Source of the DNA: Adiantum capillus-veneris
Lineage: Eukaryota > Streptophyta > Polypodiopsida > Polypodiales > Pteridaceae
Length of the DNA stretch: 64,000 nucleotides
Assembly (NCBI GenBank): GCA_014529385.2
Contig: CM043964.1
Coordinates: 2,587,497-2,651,496, forward strand
Direction of reading: 5' to 3'
The translations under genes were made by a program, and so were the position numbers. Shown here piece after piece: positions 56,003-64,000 of the stretch. The notes beneath the pieces were generated by a model. It worked only from the letters and a program-made list of their open reading frames with translations. It searched no databases and had not been told where the DNA came from. Numbering within the stretch: position 1 is the stretch's first letter; every line of letters begins with the position of its first letter.

Positions 56003-58444
56003 CTAGTCCTCCTCTGCAATGCGTATTTGAAAGTAGCCAGAGTAGCCATCACACACTGTGTATCTCTCATGGCCTGCTACTTCATTTAGAATCTCATCTT
56101 GAAATGGGAGAGGGAAGTGGTCCCTCTTTGTTGCAGCATTTAGTGGCTTGTAATCCACGCACACTCGCCATTTACCATTCTTCTTTGGCCTCACCACTAC
56201 TGGGGAGACCCATTCTGAATCTTCTACTGGGTATATGAATCCTGCTTCTAAGAGTCTCTTCACCTCAGACAACAGTGCATTTTGTTGCACAACTCCTAAT
56301 CTTCTTAGTTTTTGTACTACTGGCTTGCTCCCTTCTTTTAGATGGATATGATGCTTCACTGCAGTGACACCTGTAATGTGAGTGTAATCAGAAATAAACA
56401 ATGATGCATGCTTCTTGAGAACATTTACATAACCCTCCTTTTCTTCTTCCTTTATATCCTTGGATAACATCTCCTCTAGGCTGGCATCCCACACATTCTC
56501 CATTTGGATCCTTGGGTTGTCTTCTGATGAGGTAGTTTCCTTTATGGTGACGCCCATGACTTCGAGAGTGCTATCACTCTCTTCACTTGAACTCTCTTCC
56601 TCGTCCATGGATGAGGAGCATCCACTTGAGCTCCACTCATCAGCTGACGTCTCTAGTTCAAGGTTCTCTTGTCGCCCATTCTTTAGGTTATAAACCACCT
56701 TCCGCCGACTATGGCCACCCATGCGAGGCCTCAACTCCAAGTCTCCTGTTGCCCAATCTTGCCTAGCTCCTATACCCATGAGCCAAGGTCGTCCTAAAAT
56801 AAGGGGGTATCCTTCTCCCTTTACTGGCATCACATAAGCATCAACCTCTGTAGTGATTCCAAAAACAGAAACTCTCAAAGCTTTCACTACACCCACACAA
56901 GTGACAGAGACATTATTGGCCATTTTTGCCCTAAAGTTTGATGATTCCATTACCTCTAAACCCAATTGATGCATTAGCTTTTCTGTCATGACACAAACCT
57001 CTGCTCCACTGTCAATGTAAGTTTTTGGAATCCGTTGTCCCTTGATTTCAGCCTCCACCAAAGGCACTATATCCTTGAGACCATATGCTTTGATTACACT
57101 TACTAGCTTACTTCGCTTTGCCCTCGTGCTCACCATTTTTGACCATTGTCGTCGAAGCTTTGGAGAGATATGAAGTAGTTGTGGCCAAGTAATCTTTGGT
57201 CCTTGAGAACTCACATCAGCTGTCAAGTCATAAGGTTGTGTCCGAGATCCCATAGGGAAATCAGAGATGTCAATTTGAGACCTAATACGGGTCTTTCTCT
57301 TCTTGGCTTCATCTTTAGTTTCCCGAGATGTACTTGCTTCATTGCTTGCATCCTTGCTTGTTTCTTTACCTACTTCATCTTGGACACGCACACGTTTGAT
57401 AGGCATTGTAGCCACTTCATCTATCTTCATCTTCCCTTTAGCTATTTCTTCCTGGTTGCTTCTGCCCTTGAGAACCTCCTTCATCCTTATGATGCTCACA
57501 TTTGGTTGAGTAGCAGGGGCTTGAGCTTGAGCACGAGGTGGCTGCAAAATTTGAGGTTGCGGTTGCTCTTGTGCTTGAGCTCTAGCACGGGGTGGACCTA
57601 CTTGTTGTCGAGGACCTCTGACAGGGTAGTCATATCTTCTGGGATGAGGGCAATTATACATGCCGTGGCCAATTTCCCCACAATTGTAACACAACATTTC
57701 CCTTGCTTGACGTCGCATTGGTGGCCGATTCCCACCATTTCCCTCAATATACCTTCTTGCACCCTGCACAAGATTTACTCTCAACCCCTCTAGCGGGTTT
57801 GTGAGATTGTTTATTTGTTGGAGCATATCTTCTTGTTGACCTCTATTGAGGTCTGGTGCATTAGGCACATTTGGAGGTATGTGAGAAGCTTCCATAGTTG
57901 TGATATTTCCTCCCAAAGCTAGCTGACCAGCTTGGGCTTGATAGAGAATCTTTCTATTCTTTTCCCTAGCAATTCTTAAGGCATCTTCAAAAGCATTTGG
58001 AAATTTTCTCTTTACCTTCTCCCTTAGCAAGGGGTACAAACCTGAGATAAATCGATCCTTTTGGAGGCAATTGGGAGCTCGCTCACCAGGGTTTAGTGAG
58101 TCTGACCATTGGCCCCAAAGTTTCAAAAAACCTTCCTCATAGGTTGCATACCCATGAGGGTCAACTTGATGAAGGGACAGAAGCCGTTGCCATAGTTCTT
58201 CTGCCGAATTGGCTCGTTGAAATCTTCGTAGGAAAGCCACCTTCAATCCCTCCCAATCAATTCTTTGGGTTGGATCTAGAGCCTGGAACCATATCCTAGC
58301 TTCTTCTTTGAGCACCAAAGGAAAAGCTCTCAATTTCAATGCTTCGTCATCCCTCCCGGAGACAAGGAAAGCCATCTCCAAGTTATCCAAAAAATCCACA
58401 GCATTTTCCCCACTACGCCCAAAAAATTTTGGGAAAGCCATCAT
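56003..58444 (-). pseudogene. Tat unit 3: gag, protease, start of RT
   Basis: Translation identical to unit 2, ending at the same RT TAG (56003-56005). First ATG of the frame at 58444. Confidence 0.9.
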
Positions 58445-58464
58445 AAAAGTGGGTTGCCTTCCTC

Positions 58465-58677
58465 TCAATACAGCACAAAGATGAAAACGTCTAGGCCCAA
58501 ATCATATCTTATTAAGGGTAGAATAAATGGATTGATAGATGCATTAATCTCAGCTAGACGACGAGGGCTTAGTAAGTCCCTTATGATGTTTTGGAACCTA
58601 AGCTTTGTGCTAGCTATTATATGCACAGTTTGACTAGCAAGAGGTTGGAAAGATCCATATAAATCCCTATGATTCAT
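58465..58677 (-). CDS. Tat unit 3 small ORF b (70 aa)
   Basis: Identical to the unit 2 copy. Function unknown. Confidence 0.5.
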   Translation of the reverse strand: MNHRDLYGSFQPLASQTVHIIASTKLRFQNIIRDLLSPRRLAEINASINPFILPLIRYDLGLDVFIFVLY

Positions 58678-58686
58678 GGAGTATGC

Positions 58687-58896
58687 TTAAAGCAAGATGA
58701 AGATGTGAACATCAAAAGATACATTATACTCCAAAATAGGAAATATTATAGGGTCAGGGGAGAACAATATCTCTCTCAACCTCTCATCTCCAAAATAGAA
58801 GACCAATCTTTGTTGGAAAAAAATCTTTCTATCAATGTGCACATTCACCCTAATATTCTGAACTGATTGAAAGTTGTAGAAAATGGGATTATTCAT
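58687..58896 (-). CDS. Tat unit 3 small ORF a (69 aa)
   Basis: Identical to the unit 2 copy. Function unknown. Confidence 0.5.
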   Translation of the reverse strand: MNNPIFYNFQSVQNIRVNVHIDRKIFFQQRLVFYFGDERLREILFSPDPIIFPILEYNVSFDVHIFILL

Positions 58897-58929
58897 TGGT
58901 GCATTAATTACAAACTTCCATGAAGCACT

Positions 58930-59433
58930 TCATTGAAGTTGAGCTCTCTTGGATCCCACCATTTGAGAGATGCGAAGAATTTGCTCACCAGTGATTAGCC
59001 TAGCTTTGGTGTGACCATCTTCAGCTTTGTAGAGTTCATAGGGCTCGATGGCTACCCTCTCAACCACCTTGAGCCTTCTTGCTAGTAGTAGTTGGAGTGC
59101 ATCACCATATGTAGCCTCTTGCCAATACCGCACCCCATTGATGTGTAGCTCCCCCTCCAAAAACTTGTTAATACCCGAGTTTGAGAGTGCTTTCACCACC
59201 TGAAGTCGAGGCTTCAAAGGAAGTGTCTTCACACTAGCCACAAAGCACTCAACACAATTTTTTGACCTAGGGACTTGATGACTACAAGATTTTCCTTGAA
59301 GCAAAGAAGGGTGTGTGTAGTTAACTCTCTTTACCCGCATACGTGCCATTTGTCGATAAAGACGCTTCTTTTCTCGAGCTTCTTGGGGAGACCATAGTGG
59401 AAGTCTTGGAGAATTTGATGGATCTTCCTTCAT
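58930..59433 (-). CDS. Tat unit 3 ORF1 (167 aa)
   Basis: Identical to the unit 2 copy. Function unknown. Confidence 0.55.
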   Translation of the reverse strand: MKEDPSNSPRLPLWSPQEAREKKRLYRQMARMRVKRVNYTHPSLLQGKSCSHQVPRSKNCVECFVASVKTLPLKPRLQVVKALSNSGINKFLEGELHINGVRYWQEATYGDALQLLLARRLKVVERVAIEPYELYKAEDGHTKARLITGEQILRISQMVGSKRAQLQ

Positions 59434-59460
59434 AGGATTGATAGAGCGCTGCTTGAGAAC

Positions 59461-59478
59461 TCCTCAGTGGGGGCACCA
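59461..59478 (-). other. Primer binding site, Tat unit 3
   Basis: Same sequence and spacing as units 1 and 2. Confidence 0.7.
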
Positions 59479-59483
59479 ATTTA

Positions 59484-59598
59484 TGACGAAGGAAATTTGG
59501 AATGGCGGCCTCTACACCAAAACAAACTCCATTGCGCCACAAGGGAAATGAGATGAGGGCACCACCTAGTCTTGGAAGCGTGGACTAGGACCGCTACA

Positions 59599-59658
<60 letters not shown>

Positions 59659-60937
59659 ACTATGAATGAAGCATTAACCGTAGTGTGTGTACAAGGAAGG
59701 GATGACTTCAAACACTCCCAACACAAATAGCATATAGATTACCAAACAATCACTCAAGGATTAGCCAAGATCACATCAAGCACTCTCACACACATATAAA
59801 ACATTTCTCTTAATTAACATAAGTAAGAGGAGGAGAGGTTACTAGCATGAAACAATTTGCACTCTAGGATGTGCAAGAATAGAGTGAATGAATGAGCTTA
59901 TGGGCTCATGGTGAGTGATACAAAGGCTCAATGGGGCTGAGGGAGGCTTGAAATTACAAAGGGGAAGGCCTCTTTATATAGGAAAGGGAGTGATTAGGAG
60001 TGAGGTTAAGATCCAAGTGTAATTTGTACAAATGAAGCTTGATTAGGGACATTCAACCAATGAAGAAGCTCCTTCCAAGTGATTTGTTGACCAATTAGCT
60101 CCATCATCACTTGTGTTGTCTTCACTCCTTCCTCCATAGCTTGAGTCCAAGAGCTTCCTTATTTTAAAATGTAAAGAATCTACATAAAATCAATACATAT
60201 CTAGTAATAATAGGAAGGGGTTGAATGAGAACTTATGAATTACAACAAGATTAAGCATGACTTGAGAGGTGATTAGAAGAGGAACTTTGATGGGTTTTTG
60301 AGCTTGAGAGAGAGGAGGAAGGAGAGGAGGGTGAGAAGACTAATGGCTGATTTTAGAGAAGGTCTCAATGTGGAAAAGGAAGGGTGTGTGTGTGTAAAGG
60401 TAGGGGGGGTGGTCTCCACCACAGTTGAAAAAACTGGCATCCACCATTTTGGCCATATCTCCTAGACCGTAGATGCAAAAATTATAAAAAAAATATGGCC
60501 AGAATCTCCAGCTCATCAGCTACAACTTTGATGAAGACAACTTTTCTTGGATCAGAGTGGAAGTATTTTTTAAAAATTCAGCAAAATCATGTGTATGGTT
60601 TCTTCCTTTACCAAGTCTTCCACTTGGGTCCCATTTGTTTGAATCATCATATGGCTCCAAAGCCATAATGATATGAGCCACTCATGACCCTTGAATCATG
60701 GGTGCATGGCTCCACAACCACATCATATCTTTTCTTTTCACATTTACATATTTTCCCTTCCCTTTACCACTAGGTTCTCCCTCTACCTTTCACCTCCGGT
60801 GAACTAGTCAAGAAAAAATCAATTTTTTTTAAATTTTTCCAAGAGGTTGTTCTCACTCTTTTTTTTATTGTAAACCTCTAGAAGCAAGGAAAACCAACAA
60901 AATATGATAAACAAAAATTTGTGATAGGCTCGGATCA
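59484..60937 (-). repeat. Tat array LTR4 (right outer, 5' LTR of unit 3)
   Basis: 1,454 bp. Private bases in the right part: 'ggatcagagt' near 60552, 'caattttttttaaattttt' near 60821 and 'gaggttgttctcactctttttt' near 60845. GA tract 59602-59655. Followed by GTGG, the right TSD. Confidence 0.92.
59973..59980 (-). promoter_or_regulatory. TATA box in Tat LTR4
   Basis: Minus-strand TATATAAA in the 5'-most LTR of the array; this would be the promoter of a full-array transcript. Confidence 0.6.
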
Positions 60938-61320
60938 GTGGTATGGATAGTGTGGATGACCTTAATGTGCATAAAGTCATGATTGTAGATGCTCATGCTG
61001 GCAAGGATGCCCATACTCTCAAAGCCAATGCAAATGAAGTATGTGAAGCAAATTTGGAGACCATACACATGCCTGTGGTGCAAAATGGCAAGGACATAGT
61101 AGATGAATGTAAAATTTTGAGCATTAGCAACATAGAAAGTGGAGATGAGGAGAGTGAAATATATGAGGATGAGGTAGCCTATGATGGTGACACATCTGAT
61201 GCTGAAAAGGTTTGGTGCGATGATGTATGCGATAATGACATAGAGTCACTAGATCCATTGAAGGGTATGGTAGCCTTGCACAAAGAGAAATATATCTTCT
61301 GGGCAGGGGGTTTGGAGTAA
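60938..61320 (+). pseudogene. Host element gag, third fragment (C-terminal, acidic)
   Basis: Continues in frame from 37084 and runs about 125 codons to TAA at 61318-61320. Very rich in Asp, Glu, Val and His (for example Glu-Ser-Gly-Asp-Glu-Glu-Ser-Glu-Ile-Tyr-Glu-Asp-Glu); no zinc knuckle seen. This acidic tail after a gag domain is unusual for a gag. Confidence 0.6.
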
Positions 61321-61328
61321 AACAGGGC

Positions 61329-62301
61329 ATGGATTCTTGCTTTGATGATGAGATGATGGGCTACGATCATGGAGTTTCCACATTAAGTGAGGATGACATG
61401 GAAAAGAATGATGCTATGCTGTCTAATTTGACCTTGGGTACATGTGTTTTACCAGAGCTAGGGTTTGGGCAACCTTCTAGTGTTCATGATGAAGAGGTGT
61501 TGGGTCATGAAGGTGATAGGAATGAGTTTTATGTGTGCAAGGATTTGATGCTAGCTGGATGTCCGTGATGACACGTGCCATGTGGTTTTTCAGTACAAAC
61601 ATCTTGAGGATGGGGTAGACAAGGAGGTTAAAGTGACCTTTTGCTTGCGCGATTATTTGATGGATGCATTTCACATGCTTCATGTTTGAGCCATACCCTC
61701 TTATCTGTGAAGATCCTGATTGGCAGTTAGCAAGTCTTGGGGCTAGTTGGCATGATGAAGACTGGGTAATGATGTCTTGTGTGGCTTTGTATGCATGTAT
61801 TTGGATTTTCAAGTGGCAAACACCGTATGTGGAGGAAGAAGATACTGGTGATAGTGTTTTAGAAGAGCGTTTTCAATTTTGGAATGGAGTTGCTAAGTTG
61901 TTAATGTTTGGAGTGATAATCTCTTGGGCATGGGGAATGAAGAGCAGTCAATGCATCAAGGAGATGATGTGAGATTTATGATTATCAATGGGATGAGCTT
62001 GAGTCATGAGATGCATTTTGAGGTATGTATGGTTTTGAGTGATTGTGAAATCTTATGGTGTGCGATGGCATGTAGCAACCTTCGAGGTGATTTTGGGATC
62101 CAAGTGGACGGTGTCATTTGGGTAAGAAGATAGATGCTTTCCTGTTTGGTGTGAGTGAAATGCTTGGATACATGAGTGGTGTTATGCAAGTGGATGAGTT
62201 TACATATGATCCAAGAGGAACTTTTGGGTCACTTCTGCAGGTTTATGACACTGTTTATGCAAGTGTTGAGCATAAATGCTCAACTTGGGGTTGGGCAATG
62301 A
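61329..62301 (+). pseudogene. Host element ORF2, unknown product, frame-broken
   Basis: Successive open pieces in different frames: 61329-61568 (79 residues, acidic), about 61565-61690 (no ATG), 61664-61972, 61924-62133 and 62118-62369. Together they look like one protein of roughly 300 residues broken by frameshifts. Visible features are many Trp, Cys and aromatic residues (Asp-Pro-Asp-Trp-Gln, Trp-His-Asp-Glu-Asp-Trp, Cys-Glu-Ile-Leu-Trp-Cys). I cannot place it in RT, integrase, protease or any other family. It lies between the gag and the 3' LTR. Confidence 0.4.
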
Positions 62302-62485
62302 TGATAAACCACTTTTGGTATGTACAAATTAGTGCATATATGCATGGTAATATGTACAAAAGGATGTAAATACATGCATTTGGGAGCTTTGCAAAGTGGT
62401 TTCAAGTTTTAAAAAAGATGCAACGTGTACACACTGTGAATAGTTAGGTTCACGTGTTAGAAGTCGGGCACATGTACATGCCTAG
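62302..62485 (+). repeat. 3' LTR start of the host element, cut
   Basis: Matches 20738-20920 from TGATAAACC to 'gtacatgcctag'. The match ends exactly where a TG-starting candidate LTR of another element begins. A G-rich stretch just upstream (62287-62295) could be the polypurine tract. Confidence 0.55.
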
Positions 62486-62745
62486 TGTGCGCGTCAGTCG
62501 CAAGTGTCAATGCAAGGAACTTGCCGATATAGTGTGTGCGAGCCACAAATGGCTCCAAGCACGCAACTAGCCTAAACTAGTAAGCTCAAAGATGAGGATG
62601 GTGTGTCACTCACCGCTCTATGCTTGTTGTCGTGGAGGATTCCTCGCCGCGAAGAAGGAGCCGCCGCTGCATCGCGCTCAATTTCTTCGCCGCCGCTGTG
62701 CCGTCGTCGCAATGCTCGATCGCACACACACTCTCTCTCTCACGT

Positions 62746-62806
<61 letters not shown>

Positions 62807-63097
62807 AGGAGATGATGAAGAAGAAGATGGAGATGTAGCAAGAGCACTCTTCAATTGCACAAATGAGAGAATGAGTGAATTTTAGGTTTAGTTGACTTTC
62901 ATATAAGCTCTCCCCATTCACACTTGGGTACCCATGCTTAGCCAACTAATCCCTTGAATGTTTCAATTAGAGTGCGCCTCTCATCAACGATCACTCTTAC
63001 CCTTTTCCTATTGGACCGACAAGCCTGGTACCTGACTCTACCAAATAAATAATATGGCATCCGTTGTAGGTGATAGGAATGTGCGTGAGGGTTAACA
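62486..63097 (-). repeat. Candidate 3' LTR of a further element leaving the window
   Basis: On the minus strand it begins TGTTAACCC and ends GCGCACA, 612 bp, preceded by a strong polypurine tract. It has a TATA-like 'CTTATATGAA' near 62900 on that strand and the CA microsatellite. The partner LTR would lie to the right, outside the window, so this rests on the PPT, the TG/CA ends and the sharp end of the neighbouring match. Confidence 0.45.
62747..62804. repeat. (CA)n microsatellite
   Basis: 58 bp of CA, next to a short CT run (62730-62740). Confidence 0.95.
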
Positions 63098-63113
63098 TGC
63101 CCCCCTTCCTAAT
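63098..63113 (-). other. Polypurine tract of the right-edge element
   Basis: Minus-strand TTAGGAAGGGGGGCA directly precedes TGTTAACCC. Confidence 0.5.
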
Positions 63114-64000
63114 GTAGATTCCGTCCTCGAAATCTATTGGTTTGAAACTCGTTCATCGAGGTGGAAGAGCATTTGAGATGAATGTCCTTAGCCTTCTTTA
63201 GTCATTGCAAAATCAAACAACATTGGCACAATAATTGCATTCTCATATACAATTAAAAAGCATATGCAGTTGTAGACAGACAAATTGATTGGTAACAAAA
63301 ATTTAAACCGTTTGTCAGCAATAAACATTAAATTGTAATATAATCAAACACATAAATAGTTGGGAAGGTAAAAAACTAAACAAGTTCGGGGTCGCTTATT
63401 TAACGATCGAAAGGCACTAAAGATCGACTATTAATTCCATGGGTAAGCTTCTCAATTTTCTCTGGTCAATTAAGTTGTTTAATCGCGAGAGCCAGGTATT
63501 TCATGTCCGAGGGCTGACTAGAGGCTATACCTAGAAGACCTTGTAGTTAAGCTACGATAAAAGGAATTTCTCATGAAATCATCGCCTGACTGATTTACTT
63601 TTCTTTGCCCCCCAAAGTCTTTTCACAGTGATTCAATTTTGATGTGCATGCTTATTTTGTATGCCTTGGGTTTTTTGCTTTTCAAGGAAAAGTACCCACA
63701 CTGGGAACCTCTAGGTCTCTAGTACCATAGGCGATACATGTGAGTGAGTACCAAATCAAGCTGAGATTTCTCTTCCAGCTTAAGATTTTACATTGTGGCA
63801 CTTTGAATTTTTTTTTGTTTTTGTTTGTTCGGTTTTGTTTGTTACCCTCCCCAGGCTCATCACACTTGTAAACTCCCTTTGTAATACTTAAGCTACAGGT
63901 CAATAGGGACTAAGCCCACTAGAAAGCCCTAGTACATTTCACACAATGCTACCTAAATTGGATTAAGAACCTAAGTAACCATTGATTATTAGGAAGGAAT
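63114..64000. other. Unassigned right edge, probably interior of the right-edge element
   Basis: No supported ORF; a 73-codon minus-strand frame at 63682-63903 has no recognisable features. 'ccgtcctcga' near 63121 resembles 'cgtcctcga' beside the polypurine tract of the chromovirus (25851), which mildly suggests a gypsy 3' region. Confidence 0.35.

Larger units (their letters stand above)
37085..60937 (-). mobile_element. Tandem array of a Tat-type Ty3/gypsy element: 4 LTRs, 3 internal regions
   Basis: LTRs at 37085-38549, 44556-46009, 52019-53474 and 59484-60937 alternate with three internal regions of about 6.0 kb, all on the minus strand. Period is about 7.46-7.47 kb. GTGG flanks the whole array (37081-37084 and 60938-60941), and the host gag frame is continuous across it, so the block occupies a single insertion site. 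Units are nearly identical; internal regions 2 and 3 appear identical by ORF comparison, while 1 differs at a few bases. Dual RNase H domains place it in the Tat lineage. Confidence 0.93.
20738..62485 (+). mobile_element. Host element: RT-less LTR-type element split by later insertions
   Basis: Two same-orientation segments (20738-20920 and 62302-62485) are clearly similar and lie at the two ends, like LTRs starting TGATAAACC. Between them, once Copia-B (22253-36698) and the Tat array (37085-60937) are taken out, about 3 kb remains. It holds a gag-like frame and a second ORF but no RT, integrase or RNase H. The gag frame reads straight across both insertion sites when one TSD copy is removed from each, so these parts were once continuous. 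It resembles a large non-autonomous retrotransposon derivative. No TSD was found for the whole element because its right LTR appears cut at 62485. Confidence 0.6.

Noticed and set aside
46046-58444. Plus-strand frames inside the Tat units (for example 47859-48290, 49714-50328, 57179-57793)
   Set aside because: They mirror the minus-strand gag-pol coding sequence, recur in each unit only because the unit recurs, and show no domain.
37085-60937. Insertion of a multi-LTR circular or concatemeric DNA as the origin of the array
   Set aside because: It would not predict inner LTRs that join the left half of one outer LTR to the right half of the other as well as unequal crossover does. It is not fully excluded.
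60943-62369. A cellular gene encoding the acidic and Trp-rich proteins
   Set aside because: The acidic frame continues in frame from a gag domain across the array boundary and lies between LTR-like repeats, so an element ORF is more likely; a captured host gene remains possible for ORF2.
62592-62945. Frames of 60-111 codons around the CA repeat
   Set aside because: Most of their length is Thr-His or Val-Cys from the microsatellite; no other support.

Overview
The window is eukaryotic nuclear DNA from a land plant, read from its content: Ty1/copia elements primed by initiator tRNA-Met, a chromodomain-bearing Ty3/gypsy element, and a Tat-type Ty3/gypsy element with two RNase H domains. The exact lineage cannot be settled from sequence alone; a large-genome, repeat-rich plant fits (a seed-free plant such as a fern is possible, but that is inference). 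I find no convincing cellular gene, tRNA, rRNA or CRISPR. Almost all of the 64 kb is a stack of LTR retrotransposons inserted into one another, and most insertions can be ordered by their target-site duplications (TSDs).

Left block (1-18990). A decayed, plus-strand copia-like element is present as two tandem internal copies: copy A (1-1631 and 10934-12072) and copy B (12073-13549 and 18728-18990). Copy A holds a 777-bp hAT-like element (683-1459, 8-bp TSD). It also holds a minus-strand non-autonomous copia element, 'D' (1632-10933, TSD GGAGC), inserted in its gag. D itself contains a minus-strand copia element, 'Copia-A' (2794-8345, TSD CCATG). Copy B is interrupted by 'Copia-C' (13550-18727, TSD AACCA), the only element here with an intact gag-pol reading frame; its two LTRs differ at one base.

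Middle spacer (18991-20737) is AT-rich with no recognised gene.

Right block (20738-62485). The outermost unit is a plus-strand, RT-less LTR-type element ('host element') with a gag-like ORF and a second ORF I do not recognise. It is interrupted twice. First, by 'Copia-B' (22253-36698, TSD GTGAA, same family as Copia-A), which is itself split in its gag zinc knuckle by a minus-strand chromovirus (24241-33135, TSD GACAT). Second, by a 23.9-kb tandem array (37085-60937) of a Tat-type element laid out LTR-int-LTR-int-LTR-int-LTR on the minus strand. The array's inner LTRs are chimeras of its outer LTRs, and all three internal regions share the same inactivating lesions. It therefore looks like amplification in place by unequal LTR recombination rather than three separate insertions. 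Each unit carries three extra ORFs ahead of gag (167, 69 and 70 codons), the last two being related to each other.

Right edge (62486-64000). A candidate minus-strand LTR (62486-63097) with its polypurine tract begins another element that runs off the window and appears to cut the right LTR of the host element.

Functionally, the LTRs supply promoters, the gag-pol frames encode capsid, protease, integrase, reverse transcriptase and RNase H, and the PBS/PPT sites prime the two DNA strands. By the visible lesions, only Copia-C looks capable of doing this itself.
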